A stretch of DNA of 64,000 bases from Streptomyces sp. CB00316 (GTDB lineage Bacteria > Actinomycetota > Actinomycetes > Streptomycetales > Streptomycetaceae). Position numbers and translations under genes: made by a program. The notes beneath the pieces are model-generated. The model saw only the letters and a list, made by a program, of their open reading frames with translations. It searched no databases and had not been told where the DNA came from. The stretch covers positions 728,870 through 792,869 of the forward strand of contig NZ_LIXI01000005.1 of NCBI RefSeq assembly GCF_001905595.1, written 5' to 3'. Each line of letters starts with the position of its first letter. The stretch's first letter is position 1. Shown in pieces: positions 7,716 to 16,241 of this stretch.

Positions 7716-9983
7716 TCACTTCCTGGTCCGCAGGGCCGAATACGCTTCTTCACGGCCGGTGATGTAGCTCTGTCCCGCTTCCTGGACGGCGTTCCGGACG
7801 GCGTTGCTCTCCTTCGAGGCCCCACGCGTGTCGGCCCAGTCCTGGATGAGGCCGTTCGTGCTGGTGATGCCCCACGCCGTCTTCTCGCTGACCTGGCCCT
7901 TCGCCACCAGTTCCGCCTCCTCCGCGGCACCGACGGACCACTCGTACATGGCGGCGTCCACGGCCCGCTGCGCGATGTCGCCAGCCTGCGGAATCATGTT
8001 GGCCACCGCCCCCAAACCGTGGTAGCCGTAACGCGCCTGGTCGTTGATCTTCCCGATCTCGGCGTCACGGACGTCGAGGATCATGTCCGTGGCAATGGCG
8101 TTCATGCCGCCGAAGGCCTGTCCCACGTCACGTGACCTGACATCCCAGCCGGTCACATTCTCGGTCAAGCTGCTCTGGGGAACGCGGTCGCCCGTATCCA
8201 GGTACTCCACCGCGTACTGGCGCTGCGCCTCGTAGAGGGCGTCGAAGACCCTGATGGGATTCCCGTCCGCGTCCTCACCGGCCACACCGTCGGACACGCC
8301 ACGCATCACCCGCAGCAGACTGGCCTTGCCGTTGGTGATGGAGGCGCTTTCACCCGATCCTTCGACGTCGTCCAGGCCGCTCGGGCTGCCCGGCGCATAC
8401 CCGCCCAGGATGGCGTGCGTGTCCGCCGTGTAGTCGTTCAGCACACGGCCGAGCGGCACCTTGAGGGCCTCGGGGACGGTGTCGCCCTTGGTCCCCTGAT
8501 CCAGCGCGGCGATGATGCCCTGCATGACCCGGGCCTGCCCCTCGCTGTGCGGCCCCGGTTTGCCGAGCGGCGCACCCGGCTCGTTTCCCGTCGCGCCGAC
8601 CTCCAGCGCGAGCCCCAGGCCGTGGCGGCTGAGCGGGTCGTCCTCGATGATCAACCGGGGGCCGGCCACGGTGTTCAGCTTCGGCCACTCCCGCGCGTCG
8701 TCCCCGTTGCCCACCAGGTAGTCCAGGTGCGCCTGGCCGTGCTCCATCTTCGGGTCGAAGAAGGCGGTGGCGGCGTCGGGGTTCTTGCTCATCACACCGA
8801 GCAGGCTGTCGAGCGCGTCGGCCCGGCCCTCGCGGTGGTTGCCGCCCCACTGTTCGAAGATGGCCCGGTTGTCCTTCTCGGCGGCGATCATGTCGTGGCC
8901 GAGCTGGTTGAGGAACTGGTCGTCGAACGGCTGGTCGGCCCGGGTCATCATCTCGACGAACGGGCGGTAGCCGTACAGCGGGTTGGTCTTCGAGTCGTAG
9001 TTCTTGGCCCCGGCCTCCTTGAGGCCCTCGGTGAAGTTCTTGTAGAACGCGCCGTCAGGGCTGTTCAGCCAGGCCTGGTACTTCGCCGAGCCGGGGCCCG
9101 CGTCCGCCATCGAGCCGGGAACCTGGGTGGCCGTCGCGACCGTGTTGGCCAGTCCGCCGAGGAGCTTGGTGTACTGACCGGCAAAGGACCCGCCGTCCCG
9201 CTCCCGGTCGGACATGACGTCGCTCAGCCCGACCAGGCCCTCCGGGCCGAGCTTGTTCAGCAGGGACTGGGCGAAGACCTTGTCGCCGGCCTGGTCCCGC
9301 ATCGCCCGGTCCATCTCTGCGAGGTCGGCGTCGGAGACCTTCTTGCCGTCGAGCAGGCGCTCGGCTATCTCCTCGGTGTTGCGCAGCTCGTACGTCTCGA
9401 TGTCGCCGAGCGCCTTGGCGTTGAAGCCGTCCCTGGTGCCGTCCGTGGCGTCGGTGTCCTTCACCACGGCCTTCAGCGCGATCTCGACCCCGGCGTCGGC
9501 GTCCGACGTCTGCGCGACCAGCCGGTCGATCGCCCGTTGCCACGAGCCGACCGCGTCGCGTACGGACTTCTGGTAGTCCGGGTCGTGGTGGTAGGCGGTC
9601 CGGGAACCCTCGCTCAGGCTCGACATGTCGAAGGTGACCCTGCCGGAGTCGGAGATCAGCATGTCGGCCTTGAGAGCGTCGGCCTTCACCGTCTGGAGCT
9701 TGCTCTTGAACTCGGTGAACTGGGTGTGCGCGTCCCGCAGCAGTGAGGCGATCGCCTTGGCCTGGGTCTGGGCCGCCCGGTACTCGTTGAGCATGACCCG
9801 GAACTGCGCGTTGGCGGCGTCCGCGCTCTGGCCGATCCAGGTCCGCTCCAGCGTGATGCCCTGGACCTCTTTCTCGTACGCCTTCTCCTGTTTGCCGAAC
9901 TCGCCTGCCATGCCGGTCCACTTGTCCGCGGCCGTGGTGAGAGCGGAGAGGTCCGTCGTCATGATCTCGTGATAGGTGGGCAT
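7716..9983 (-). CDS. WXG-like N-terminal domain, large protein (DUF6571-like; putative type VII-type secretion substrate)
   Basis: Protein of 755 residues. The first 110 residues are a helical hairpin with TWIGQSADAAN near residue 50, a W-x-G turn typical of WXG100/LXG modules, and a Lys/Glu-rich second helix. The remainder is a long mixed domain with many Asp/Gly turns and no signal peptide. This layout matches a family common in Streptomyces that is annotated as WXG100-containing/DUF6571; naming is from memory. The ATG at 9983 sits directly before MPTYHEI. It lies between a short Pro-rich gene upstream and a cysteine-rich membrane protein downstream. Confidence 0.75.
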   Translation of the reverse strand: MPTYHEIMTTDLSALTTAADKWTGMAGEFGKQEKAYEKEVQGITLERTWIGQSADAANAQFRVMLNEYRAAQTQAKAIASLLRDAHTQFTEFKSKLQTVKADALKADMLISDSGRVTFDMSSLSEGSRTAYHHDPDYQKSVRDAVGSWQRAIDRLVAQTSDADAGVEIALKAVVKDTDATDGTRDGFNAKALGDIETYELRNTEEIAERLLDGKKVSDADLAEMDRAMRDQAGDKVFAQSLLNKLGPEGLVGLSDVMSDRERDGGSFAGQYTKLLGGLANTVATATQVPGSMADAGPGSAKYQAWLNSPDGAFYKNFTEGLKEAGAKNYDSKTNPLYGYRPFVEMMTRADQPFDDQFLNQLGHDMIAAEKDNRAIFEQWGGNHREGRADALDSLLGVMSKNPDAATAFFDPKMEHGQAHLDYLVGNGDDAREWPKLNTVAGPRLIIEDDPLSRHGLGLALEVGATGNEPGAPLGKPGPHSEGQARVMQGIIAALDQGTKGDTVPEALKVPLGRVLNDYTADTHAILGGYAPGSPSGLDDVEGSGESASITNGKASLLRVMRGVSDGVAGEDADGNPIRVFDALYEAQRQYAVEYLDTGDRVPQSSLTENVTGWDVRSRDVGQAFGGMNAIATDMILDVRDAEIGKINDQARYGYHGLGAVANMIPQAGDIAQRAVDAAMYEWSVGAAEEAELVAKGQVSEKTAWGITSTNGLIQDWADTRGASKESNAVRNAVQEAGQSYITGREEAYSALRTRK

Positions 9984-10066
9984 GCCCTTGTCCCCGTTGT
10001 CCGGTATCCCTGTTGTCCGGAATGCCTGATGAACGCGCCGAGTCGGCTCTTCCCGCTCCGCACCTG

Positions 10067-10579
10067 TCAGAAGTTGTCGAACGGGGAGACCCGGCGAAAG
10101 CCCAGCCCGCCCTGCACGTCGGCCCCGAAGAGGTTCCGACGGGCGCCGCTCAAGCTGTTGATGTCCGCGTCGAGTCGGCCCAGCATGGACCGCACCTGCC
10201 CGCCCCACGTCTTGTGCGCGTCCTTCAGCGCGCGGGAGGTGACCCACCCGTCGCCGTCCTTGGCGCCGAGCCCCTTGACGGCGGCCGAGGTCTCCTCGTC
10301 CGCGTACTCGCCGGCGCTCTTGGTCTGGGGCTTGATGCGCGTACGGATGGCCTCGGCCGCGGCCTTCTTGCGCGCCGGGTCGGTGGCCAGCGAGGGGGCG
10401 CCGGGCGCGAACGGCGGTGTGTATCCGGGGGCGTAGGGGACCTGGACCGAGGAGTTGGGGCCCTGCCCCGGAGCGAAGGGACCGTACACGGGAGGCGGCG
10501 ACGGGTCCGGGGCCTCGTTGAGCTGCATGGAGGCCGACGCGCCGCCCTCCGCTGTCCGATCGCCTGCCTCGCTGCTCAC
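10067..10579 (-). CDS. Proline-rich small protein, first gene of WXG-like operon
   Basis: Protein of 170 residues with an N-terminal Pro/Gly-rich disordered half (PPVYGPFAPGQGP and similar repeats) and a C-terminal helical half of about 90 residues. The latter contains WVTSRALKDAHKTWGGQV, which includes a W-G-G turn reminiscent of WXG proteins. The GTG at 10579 is preceded by GGGGG; an ATG at 10528 is the alternative. Size and position suggest the short WXG-like partner or chaperone of the large protein downstream; this is inference. Confidence 0.65.
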   Translation of the reverse strand: MSSEAGDRTAEGGASASMQLNEAPDPSPPPVYGPFAPGQGPNSSVQVPYAPGYTPPFAPGAPSLATDPARKKAAAEAIRTRIKPQTKSAGEYADEETSAAVKGLGAKDGDGWVTSRALKDAHKTWGGQVRSMLGRLDADINSLSGARRNLFGADVQGGLGFRRVSPFDNF

Positions 10580-10736
10580 TTGGCCCCCATGAGTTCCCTC
10601 GAACGCCCACGCTTGACGTGATCCGCTCAGACTAACAAGCACCTTTTCCGCCACCCGTACGTGGGACCGAAGCCGGCCCGCGCACAGCGAACGGGGCCGT
10701 ACAGGCCCCCCCGGCCCGTACGACCCCGCTGCGTTT

Positions 10737-10871
10737 CCCCCGTGGCCGGCGCCTCCCCCGAAGCGACGGACCGTTTCCCCCGTGTTTCCCCCGGGCCCCC
10801 CTCGGACCCGTTTCACTGCTCCCCCGTAGCCCTTGCCTCCCCCGAAGCAGTGGCCGTCCCCCCGTTCCCCC
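10737..10871. repeat. Cluster of nine C5-C6 tracts (G-runs on minus strand)
   Basis: Nine runs of five or six C occur in 135 bases, most embedded in a recurring word close to tCCCCCGaag or tttCCCCCGtg. On the minus strand this is a G-tract array that could form G-quadruplexes; an inverted repeat CACTGC/GCAGTG (10814-10819 and 10847-10852) flanks three of them. It fills most of the gap between sigQ and the WXG-like operon, which are both transcribed through it on the minus strand. Confidence 0.7.
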
Positions 10872-10877
10872 GCCGCC

Positions 10878-11669
10878 TCAGGCCACCAGCTCGCCGAAGG
10901 ACTCCTGCTCGTCACGTCCGAAGCTGAGGACCTCGTCCTCGCGCAGCCGGCGGAGGGACCGCCAGATGCTCGACTTCACCGTGCCGACACTGATGTCGAG
11001 GATCGACGCGATCTCCGGGTCGGTGCGGCCCTCGTAGTACCGCAGGACCAGCATCGTGCGCTGGAGTTCGGGCAGCCGGGCGAGCGCCTGCCAGAGCACC
11101 GCCCGCAGCTCCGTGCCGCGCATCGCGTCCGTGTCGCCCACCGTCTCCGGGAGCTCCTCGGTCGGGTATTCGTTCAGCTTGCGCCGGCGCCAGGCGCTGA
11201 TGTGCAGGTTGGTCATGGTGCGGCGCAGATAGCCGCCGACCGCCGCCTTGTCGCTGATCCTGTCCCACGCCCGGTACGTCGAGAAGAGGGCGCTCTGCAA
11301 CAGGTCCTCGGCCTCGAAGCGGTCGCCGGTCAGGTGGTAGGCGGTTGCGTACAGGGAGGACCGCCGCTCCTGGACGTAGGCCGTGAACGCCGCTTCGGCG
11401 GCCTCGGTCTCCGTCCGGGTGCGGTCCCCCGGGACCTCCCCGTACGCGCTTCCCCCGTTGTTCCCCGTGCTTTCCCCCGTGGGGGCGTCGACCACCGTCA
11501 TGTACGACTTACGCGCCTGCTCCGCAGTCGACTGTGACGGCAGGTGCTGACGCCCGGCCCCCCGGACACACCCCCGCACGTTCGTGGCACCGGACTTCTC
11601 CGCACTCCGGCCGACGTCGTGGAGACGCGTCACAACCGCGCTTGAGCTGGTGCTGTGCAGTGCGTTCAT
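10878..11669 (-). CDS. sigQ: SigE-family RNA polymerase sigma factor SigQ
   Basis: Protein of 263 residues. Sigma region 2 includes LTGDRFEAEDLLQSALFSTYRAWDRI and the DNA-contacting YLRRTMTNLHISAWRRR; region 4 includes LPELQRTMLVLRYYEGRTDPEIASILDISVGTVKSSI. The order divergent from afsQ1-afsQ2 is that of S. coelicolor sigQ, which is regulated by AfsQ1 and affects antibiotic production. The ATG at 11669 has an AGGGGG ribosome-binding site; an internal ATG at 11501 has none. The N-terminal 75 residues before the sigma domain are unstructured. Confidence 0.9.
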   Translation of the reverse strand: MNALHSTSSSAVVTRLHDVGRSAEKSGATNVRGCVRGAGRQHLPSQSTAEQARKSYMTVVDAPTGESTGNNGGSAYGEVPGDRTRTETEAAEAAFTAYVQERRSSLYATAYHLTGDRFEAEDLLQSALFSTYRAWDRISDKAAVGGYLRRTMTNLHISAWRRRKLNEYPTEELPETVGDTDAMRGTELRAVLWQALARLPELQRTMLVLRYYEGRTDPEIASILDISVGTVKSSIWRSLRRLREDEVLSFGRDEQESFGELVA

Positions 11670-11773
11670 CTCGCGCCCCCTATCGGTGGAGATCGGTGAA
11701 GTCCGTTCGTTCCCTGCGTTTTCCTGCTGACCAAGAGCTTGCCGGGGCAGTTTCATCGCGCTGTCCCCCGACT

Positions 11774-11789
11774 GTCACAGGCCTGTCAC
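11774..11789. promoter_or_regulatory. AfsQ1 binding box
   Basis: GTCAC, 6 bases, GTCAC. This fits the published AfsQ1 consensus GTnAC-N6-GTnAC exactly and lies in the sigQ/afsQ1 divergent promoter region, about 105 bases from either start. Confidence 0.8.
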
Positions 11790-11893
11790 AGGGGCAGTTG
11801 CGGCCGTGCCCGGCAGCGGTCGCGGCCGTGTCCGGGCAACGGGACCGGGCCACAGGTCGAACTGAAGCGCCACCATGGGCCAGAATGACGCTC

Positions 11894-12571
11894 GTGCCTT
11901 TCCTGCTGCTGATCGAGGACGACGACGCCATCCGCACGGCCCTCGAACTCTCACTGTCACGCCAGGGCCACCGTGTGGCCACCGCGGCGACGGGAGAGGA
12001 CGGCCTGGAGCTGCTGCGTGAGCAGCGCCCCGACCTGGTCGTGCTGGATGTGATGCTGCCCGGGATCGACGGTTTCGAGGTGTGCCGGCGAATCCGGCGC
12101 ACCGACCAGCTGCCGATCATTCTGCTGACCGCGCGCAGCGACGACATCGACGTCGTGGTGGGACTGGAGTCCGGCGCGGACGACTATGTGGTCAAACCCG
12201 TCCAGGGCCGGGTGCTGGACGCCCGGATCCGGGCGGTGCTGCGCCGCGGTGAGCGCGAGTCGACCGACTCGGCGACCTTCGGCAACGTGGTCATCGACCG
12301 CTCCGCCATGACCGTCACCAAGGGCGGTGAGGATCTGCAGCTCACGCCGACGGAGCTGCGCCTCCTGCTGGAGCTGAGCCGCCGGCCCGGCCAGGCCCTC
12401 TCCCGCCAGCAGCTGCTGCGCCTGGTGTGGGAGCACGACTACCTGGGCGACTCACGGCTGGTGGACGCCTGTGTCCAGCGGCTGCGTGCCAAGGTGGAGG
12501 ACGTGCCGTCCTCGCCGACCCTGATCCGTACGGTGCGGGGCGTGGGCTACCGGCTGGACTCGCCTCAGTGA
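11894..12571 (+). CDS. afsQ1: Response regulator AfsQ1
   Basis: OmpR/PhoB-type regulator of 225 residues, the same length as S. coelicolor AfsQ1. The receiver domain has the acidic pocket EDDD (residues 8-11), the phospho-acceptor Asp52 in VVLDVMLPG, and the conserved Lys in VVKPV. The winged-helix domain follows (ELRLLLELSRRPGQALSRQQLL, VDACVQRLRAKVE). The GTG at 11894 matches the known N-terminus; an ATG at 11885 would add three residues. It regulates antibiotic and nitrogen/glutamate-linked genes in S. coelicolor. The stop overlaps the afsQ2 start (GTGA). Confidence 0.95.
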   Translation: MPFLLLIEDDDAIRTALELSLSRQGHRVATAATGEDGLELLREQRPDLVVLDVMLPGIDGFEVCRRIRRTDQLPIILLTARSDDIDVVVGLESGADDYVVKPVQGRVLDARIRAVLRRGERESTDSATFGNVVIDRSAMTVTKGGEDLQLTPTELRLLLELSRRPGQALSRQQLLRLVWEHDYLGDSRLVDACVQRLRAKVEDVPSSPTLIRTVRGVGYRLDSPQ

Positions 12572-14109
12572 CGGAGAGAACCAAGCGGTCCCTGCGCGCG
12601 GGGCTGCGCTGGACCAGTCTGCGGCTACGGCTCGTCGTGGTGTTCGCGCTGGTGGCGCTGACCGCCGCGGTCTCCGCCTCGGGGATCGCTTACTGGCTCA
12701 ACCGCGAGGCCGTGCTGACCCGTACGCAGGACACCGCGCTCGACGACTTCCGGCGGCAGATGCAGGACACGGCGGCGGCGCTGCCGGTGCGGCCCACCAA
12801 GGACGACCTCCAGCGGGCCGCCGGGCAGATGGCCTCCGGCGGCCCCGGCTACAGCGTGCTGCTGGTGGACGAGCGCGAGCGCGGCAAGCCGATCGTCGGC
12901 TTCTCCGACCTGGACACCTTCACCCGGGACGACGTACCGGACTCGCTGCAGAAGCAGGTGGCCCGCAAGCAGCCGCTGAACTCGGACAACGAGCACGAGT
13001 ACCACCTGTTCTGGCAGCGGACGAGCATCACGGACACCCCGTACCTCGTCGCCGGTACGCGGATCATCGGCGGCGGCCCGACCGGGTACATGCTCAAGTC
13101 CCTGGACCAGGAGCGGCAGGACCTCAACTCGCTGGCCTGGTCGCTGGGGATCGCCACCACCCTGGCGCTGATCGGTTCGGCACTGCTGGCCCAGGCCGCC
13201 GCGACGACGGTCCTGCGGCCCGTGCAGCGACTCGGTGACGCGGCCCGCAAGCTCGGGGAGGGCAAGCTCGACACCCGGCTCACCGTCTCCGGTACGGACG
13301 AACTCGCCGACCTCTCCCGTACGTTCAACCGGACCGCGAGCTCGCTGGAGAAGAAGGTCGCGGACATGAGCGCGCGGGAGGAGTCGAGCCGGCGGTTCGT
13401 CGCCGACATGTCGCACGAGCTCCGCACCCCGCTGACCGCGATCACCGCGGTGGCCGAGGTGCTGGAGGACGAGGCGGACAGCCTCGACCCGATGATCGCG
13501 CCCGCCGTGCACCTCGTGGTCAGCGAGACCCGGCGGCTGAACGACCTGGTGGAGAACCTGATGGAGGTGACCCGCTTCGACGCGGGCACCGCCCGCCTGG
13601 TCCTGGACGATGTCGACGTGGCCGACCAGGTCACCGCGTGCATCGACGCGCGGGCCTGGCTGGACGCGGTGGACCTGGACGCGGAGCGCGGCATGATGGT
13701 CCGCCTCGATCCGCGCCGCCTGGACGTGATCCTGGCCAATCTGATCGGCAACGCCCTCAAGCACGGGGGTTCGCCGGTGGGGGTCAGGGTACGGATCGAG
13801 GGCGAGGAGCTGGTCATCGAGGTACGGGACCACGGTCCGGGTATCCCCGAGGAGGTGCTGCCGCACGTCTTCGACCGGTTCTACAAGGCCAGCGCCTCCC
13901 GGCCGCGTTCGGAGGGCAGCGGGCTCGGGCTCTCCATCGCCATGGAGAACGCGCACATCCACGGCGGTGACATCACGGCCGCCAACTCTCCCGACGGCGG
14001 AGCGGTCTTCGTCCTGCGGCTGCCGCGCGACGCCTCGGCGCTGACCGGCGGCGGGGCGGACGGCGGCAGCGGGCAGGGCGACGACATTGAGGACGGTGGG
14101 GCGTCATGA
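12568..14109 (+). CDS. afsQ2: Sensor histidine kinase AfsQ2
   Basis: Protein of 513 residues: an N-terminal membrane helix (about 22-45), an extracytoplasmic sensor of about 140 residues, a second helix (about 192-215), a HAMP domain, the DHp helix with phospho-acceptor His283 in MSHELRTPL, and an HATPase domain with N, G1 and G2 boxes (NLIGNALKHGG, DHGPGIP, GSGLGLSI). Partner of AfsQ1, with which it overlaps by 4 bases; it also overlaps the lipoprotein gene downstream by 4 bases (ATGA). The C-terminal Gly/Asp-rich tail of about 30 residues is likely disordered. Confidence 0.94.
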   Translation: MTERTKRSLRAGLRWTSLRLRLVVVFALVALTAAVSASGIAYWLNREAVLTRTQDTALDDFRRQMQDTAAALPVRPTKDDLQRAAGQMASGGPGYSVLLVDERERGKPIVGFSDLDTFTRDDVPDSLQKQVARKQPLNSDNEHEYHLFWQRTSITDTPYLVAGTRIIGGGPTGYMLKSLDQERQDLNSLAWSLGIATTLALIGSALLAQAAATTVLRPVQRLGDAARKLGEGKLDTRLTVSGTDELADLSRTFNRTASSLEKKVADMSAREESSRRFVADMSHELRTPLTAITAVAEVLEDEADSLDPMIAPAVHLVVSETRRLNDLVENLMEVTRFDAGTARLVLDDVDVADQVTACIDARAWLDAVDLDAERGMMVRLDPRRLDVILANLIGNALKHGGSPVGVRVRIEGEELVIEVRDHGPGIPEEVLPHVFDRFYKASASRPRSEGSGLGLSIAMENAHIHGGDITAANSPDGGAVFVLRLPRDASALTGGGADGGSGQGDDIEDGGAS

Positions 14110-14741
14110 CCGGTGTGGTCCGGCCGTTGCCGCGTGCCCCGCGACGGCGCGGGGCCGTCGCCGTACTGGGCGCCCTGCTGGCGGCCGTCGCGCTGGCCTC
14201 CGGGTGCGGGATCCGGACCACGTCCGTGCCCGTGGACGCCGGGGCCGCGCCGTCCCGGGTGCCGTGCAAGCTGCCCTCGTCGGATGTCACGACCCGGTCC
14301 CCGGACAGCGTGGCGGCACCGGTGTACCTGGTGTGCGCCTCACAGCTGGTGACCGTGGACCGGCCGGTACCGGCCGGCACGTCCGGCTCCGGCGCGCTGG
14401 TGGCCGCCCGGGCCCTGCTGGCCCAGGTGCAGCAGGCGCCGCCCGAGAGCGAGCGCCGGGCCGGGTTCTCCACGGCGGTCCCGGCGGGGCTGCGGGTGGA
14501 GCCCTCCCGCGCCGGCGACCCGGCGGGCACCCTGCGGCTGAGCAGCCAGCCCGAGGACCTCTCGGAGGAGGCACTGGCCCAGCTGGTGTGCACGTACGCG
14601 GAGAACGAGGCTCTGGTCACCAAGGGCTCGGTGGTCCTCGGCGGCCCCGGGGAGTACCCGCCGCGCGGCTATCTCTGCACCTCGCAGACGAAGGCACGGC
14701 CGCAGGACGGGACCGCTCCGGACGTGCTCGACCTGGACTGA
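14106..14741 (+). CDS. AfsQ-operon lipoprotein
   Basis: Protein of 211 residues with a lipobox LASGC (lipidated Cys34) after an Arg-rich n-region and hydrophobic core. The mature protein has further cysteines in VPCKLP, LVCAS, LVCTY and YLCTS. It is translationally coupled to afsQ2 and corresponds by position to S. coelicolor SCO4905, so it is probably an accessory sensor of the AfsQ pathway at the outer face of the membrane. Confidence 0.85.
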   Translation: MTGVVRPLPRAPRRRGAVAVLGALLAAVALASGCGIRTTSVPVDAGAAPSRVPCKLPSSDVTTRSPDSVAAPVYLVCASQLVTVDRPVPAGTSGSGALVAARALLAQVQQAPPESERRAGFSTAVPAGLRVEPSRAGDPAGTLRLSSQPEDLSEEALAQLVCTYAENEALVTKGSVVLGGPGEYPPRGYLCTSQTKARPQDGTAPDVLDLD

Positions 14742-14812
14742 GCGTCCGAACACCGCGAGGCCCCCGGCGAAGTCACGGAACCGATCCTGCCGGTCGTGGC
14801 GTCTTGGTGGAC

Positions 14813-15379
14813 GTGCGTCAAGGTTCGGACGGTCAGGCCGTCATCCACTTCCGCGCGGCGGGGGTCACTCTCCTCCTCGCGCATCTGCTGTTCGTCGGGT
14901 GGCTGACGCTGCGCCCGCTGGACGTGCCCTGGATCACGGCCGCCAACTTCGAGCCACTCGCCTCGATCAGGGCCGACCTCGCGCTCGGCCCGGGCGAGGC
15001 CGCGCGCCGGATCGGCGGGGCGCTGCTCCTGCTGGCCCCGCTCGGGGTGCTGCTGCCGATGGCCGGGGGCCGGATCTTCGTCTCGCCCTGGGTGTCGCTG
15101 CTGCGGACGGTGGCGGCCGGGGCGCTGATCTCGCTCGCCATCGAGCTGGGCCAGACCGGGGTGCCGGGCCAGGTGGTCGACATCGACTCGGTGCTGCTGA
15201 ACACCGGTGGTGTGGTCCTGGCCCATCTGCTGGTCGTCCCGGTGTGCCGGGCGCGGCTGCGCCGCCGGGGCGTGCCGGGCGTACGGGACCTGCCCCGGTA
15301 CCGGCAGGAGACCCGTCTCAGGGACGAGGCCTCTGGGGGTTCGACCCCGACGATTACCAGGGTCGGCATCGCCCCGTAG
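14813..15379 (+). CDS. VanZ-like membrane protein
   Basis: Protein of about 188 residues with four hydrophobic segments and the VanZ-family pattern LRPLDVPW ... LLLLAPLGVLLPM ... ELGQTGVPGQVVDIDSVLLNTGGV. The start is uncertain between GTG 14807 and 14813; 14813 is used. It lies 71 bases after the AfsQ lipoprotein on the same strand. VanZ relatives confer low-level teicoplanin tolerance in some bacteria, but the function here is unknown. Confidence 0.8.
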   Translation: MRQGSDGQAVIHFRAAGVTLLLAHLLFVGWLTLRPLDVPWITAANFEPLASIRADLALGPGEAARRIGGALLLLAPLGVLLPMAGGRIFVSPWVSLLRTVAAGALISLAIELGQTGVPGQVVDIDSVLLNTGGVVLAHLLVVPVCRARLRRRGVPGVRDLPRYRQETRLRDEASGGSTPTITRVGIAP

Positions 15380-15473
15380 AGCGATGCTTTGTCCTCCTTC
15401 GCGGGCGCACCATGGATATACCGGGAGCAGAACAGAGCCGCTCCCACCGCTACCGTTCGCGAAGGAGCCCACC

Positions 15474-15680
15474 ATGGCCGCACTGGTCCGCCCTACTGAA
15501 GGCCGCATGATCGGCGGCGTGTGCGCGGGGCTGGCACGGCGCTTCGGCACCTCGGCCGGCACGATGCGCGTCATCTTCGTCGTCTCGTGCCTGCTGCCCG
15601 GCCCGCAGTTCCTGATCTATCTGGCCCTGTGGGCGCTCCTGCCCTCGGAGAAGTCCTCCTCGTCCGCGACGGCCTGGTGA
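15474..15680 (+). CDS. PspC-domain protein
   Basis: Protein of 68 residues. The PspC motif GRMIGGVCAGLARRFG is followed by one transmembrane helix ending LIYLALWALLPSE. A strong ribosome-binding site (GAAGGAG) precedes the ATG. Short single-domain PspC proteins like this are common in Streptomyces; envelope-stress involvement is a family-level guess. Confidence 0.88.
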   Translation: MAALVRPTEGRMIGGVCAGLARRFGTSAGTMRVIFVVSCLLPGPQFLIYLALWALLPSEKSSSSATAW

Positions 15681-15745
15681 CACGACCGGCCACGGGGAGG
15701 AGCGTCGGCGTACGCACCGCGCAGCACAGCCGCACGCGCAGCACA

Positions 15746-15782
15746 GTGGGGCGCACACCCTGATCCAGGGTGTGCGCCCCAC
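15746..15782. terminator. Bidirectional hairpin terminator
   Basis: A perfect 16-bp stem (15746-15761 with 15767-15782) with loop GATCC lies between the pspC-like gene and the convergent small secreted-protein gene. Confidence 0.88.
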
Positions 15783-15804
15783 GGTCGTTCCTGGGCGGGT
15801 ACGG

Positions 15805-16107
15805 TCAGCCGCCGAGCGGGATGCCGTTGGCGGTCAGTCCCTGGGTGGGCAGTCCGCCGAGCAGGCCGGTGACCGGGGCGGCGGCGTCGGTGGCGTCGCC
15901 GCCGAGGACCTTGCCGACGGTCTCCTGGACCGGCGCGTTCTGGGCCGCCGTGGCGACACTCTCCAGCGCCATGGTGGAGACGGGGAGCGCACCGGCCATG
16001 GTGTCGAGCGGCAGCGAGGGGGCGGCGGAGGCGCTCCCGGCGGCGGCAGCGGCGAAAGCGGCGCCGAGAGCGGCGACACCGAGAGTCTTGGCAGCGGTCT
16101 TCTTCAT
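15805..16107 (-). CDS. Small secreted protein, function unknown
   Basis: Protein of 100 residues with a classical signal peptide (MKKTAAKTLGV, hydrophobic Ala-rich core, ASA-AP cleavage near residue 28). The mature 72 residues are rich in Ala, Thr, Gly and Leu, contain no Cys, and end in TANGIPLGG. It is unlike chaplins or rodlins (no hydrophobic repeat or Cys pair). It is similar in style to the protein at 5438-5860. Confidence 0.75.
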   Translation of the reverse strand: MKKTAAKTLGVAALGAAFAAAAAGSASAAPSLPLDTMAGALPVSTMALESVATAAQNAPVQETVGKVLGGDATDAAAPVTGLLGGLPTQGLTANGIPLGG

Positions 16108-16196
16108 GAAGAATTCATCCTTGGGGAAGGGGATGTGAGCGGCTCCGCACGGTAGTCATGCCGCCACCCCGTCCGCAAACATCCCGACACGCGAAA

Positions 16197-16225
16197 GATG
16201 GCCGGGAATTCGATTCCCGACCATC
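16197..16225 (-). terminator. Hairpin terminator downstream of add
   Basis: A 13-bp stem with one mismatch (16197-16209 with 16213-16225) lies 17 bases after the add stop. Confidence 0.7.
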
Positions 16226-16241
16226 CTCCACATCCCGAACG

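Noticed and set aside
11499..11501. ATG at 11501 as the start of sigQ
   Set aside because: No ribosome-binding site; the ATG at 11669 has AGGGGG at good spacing.
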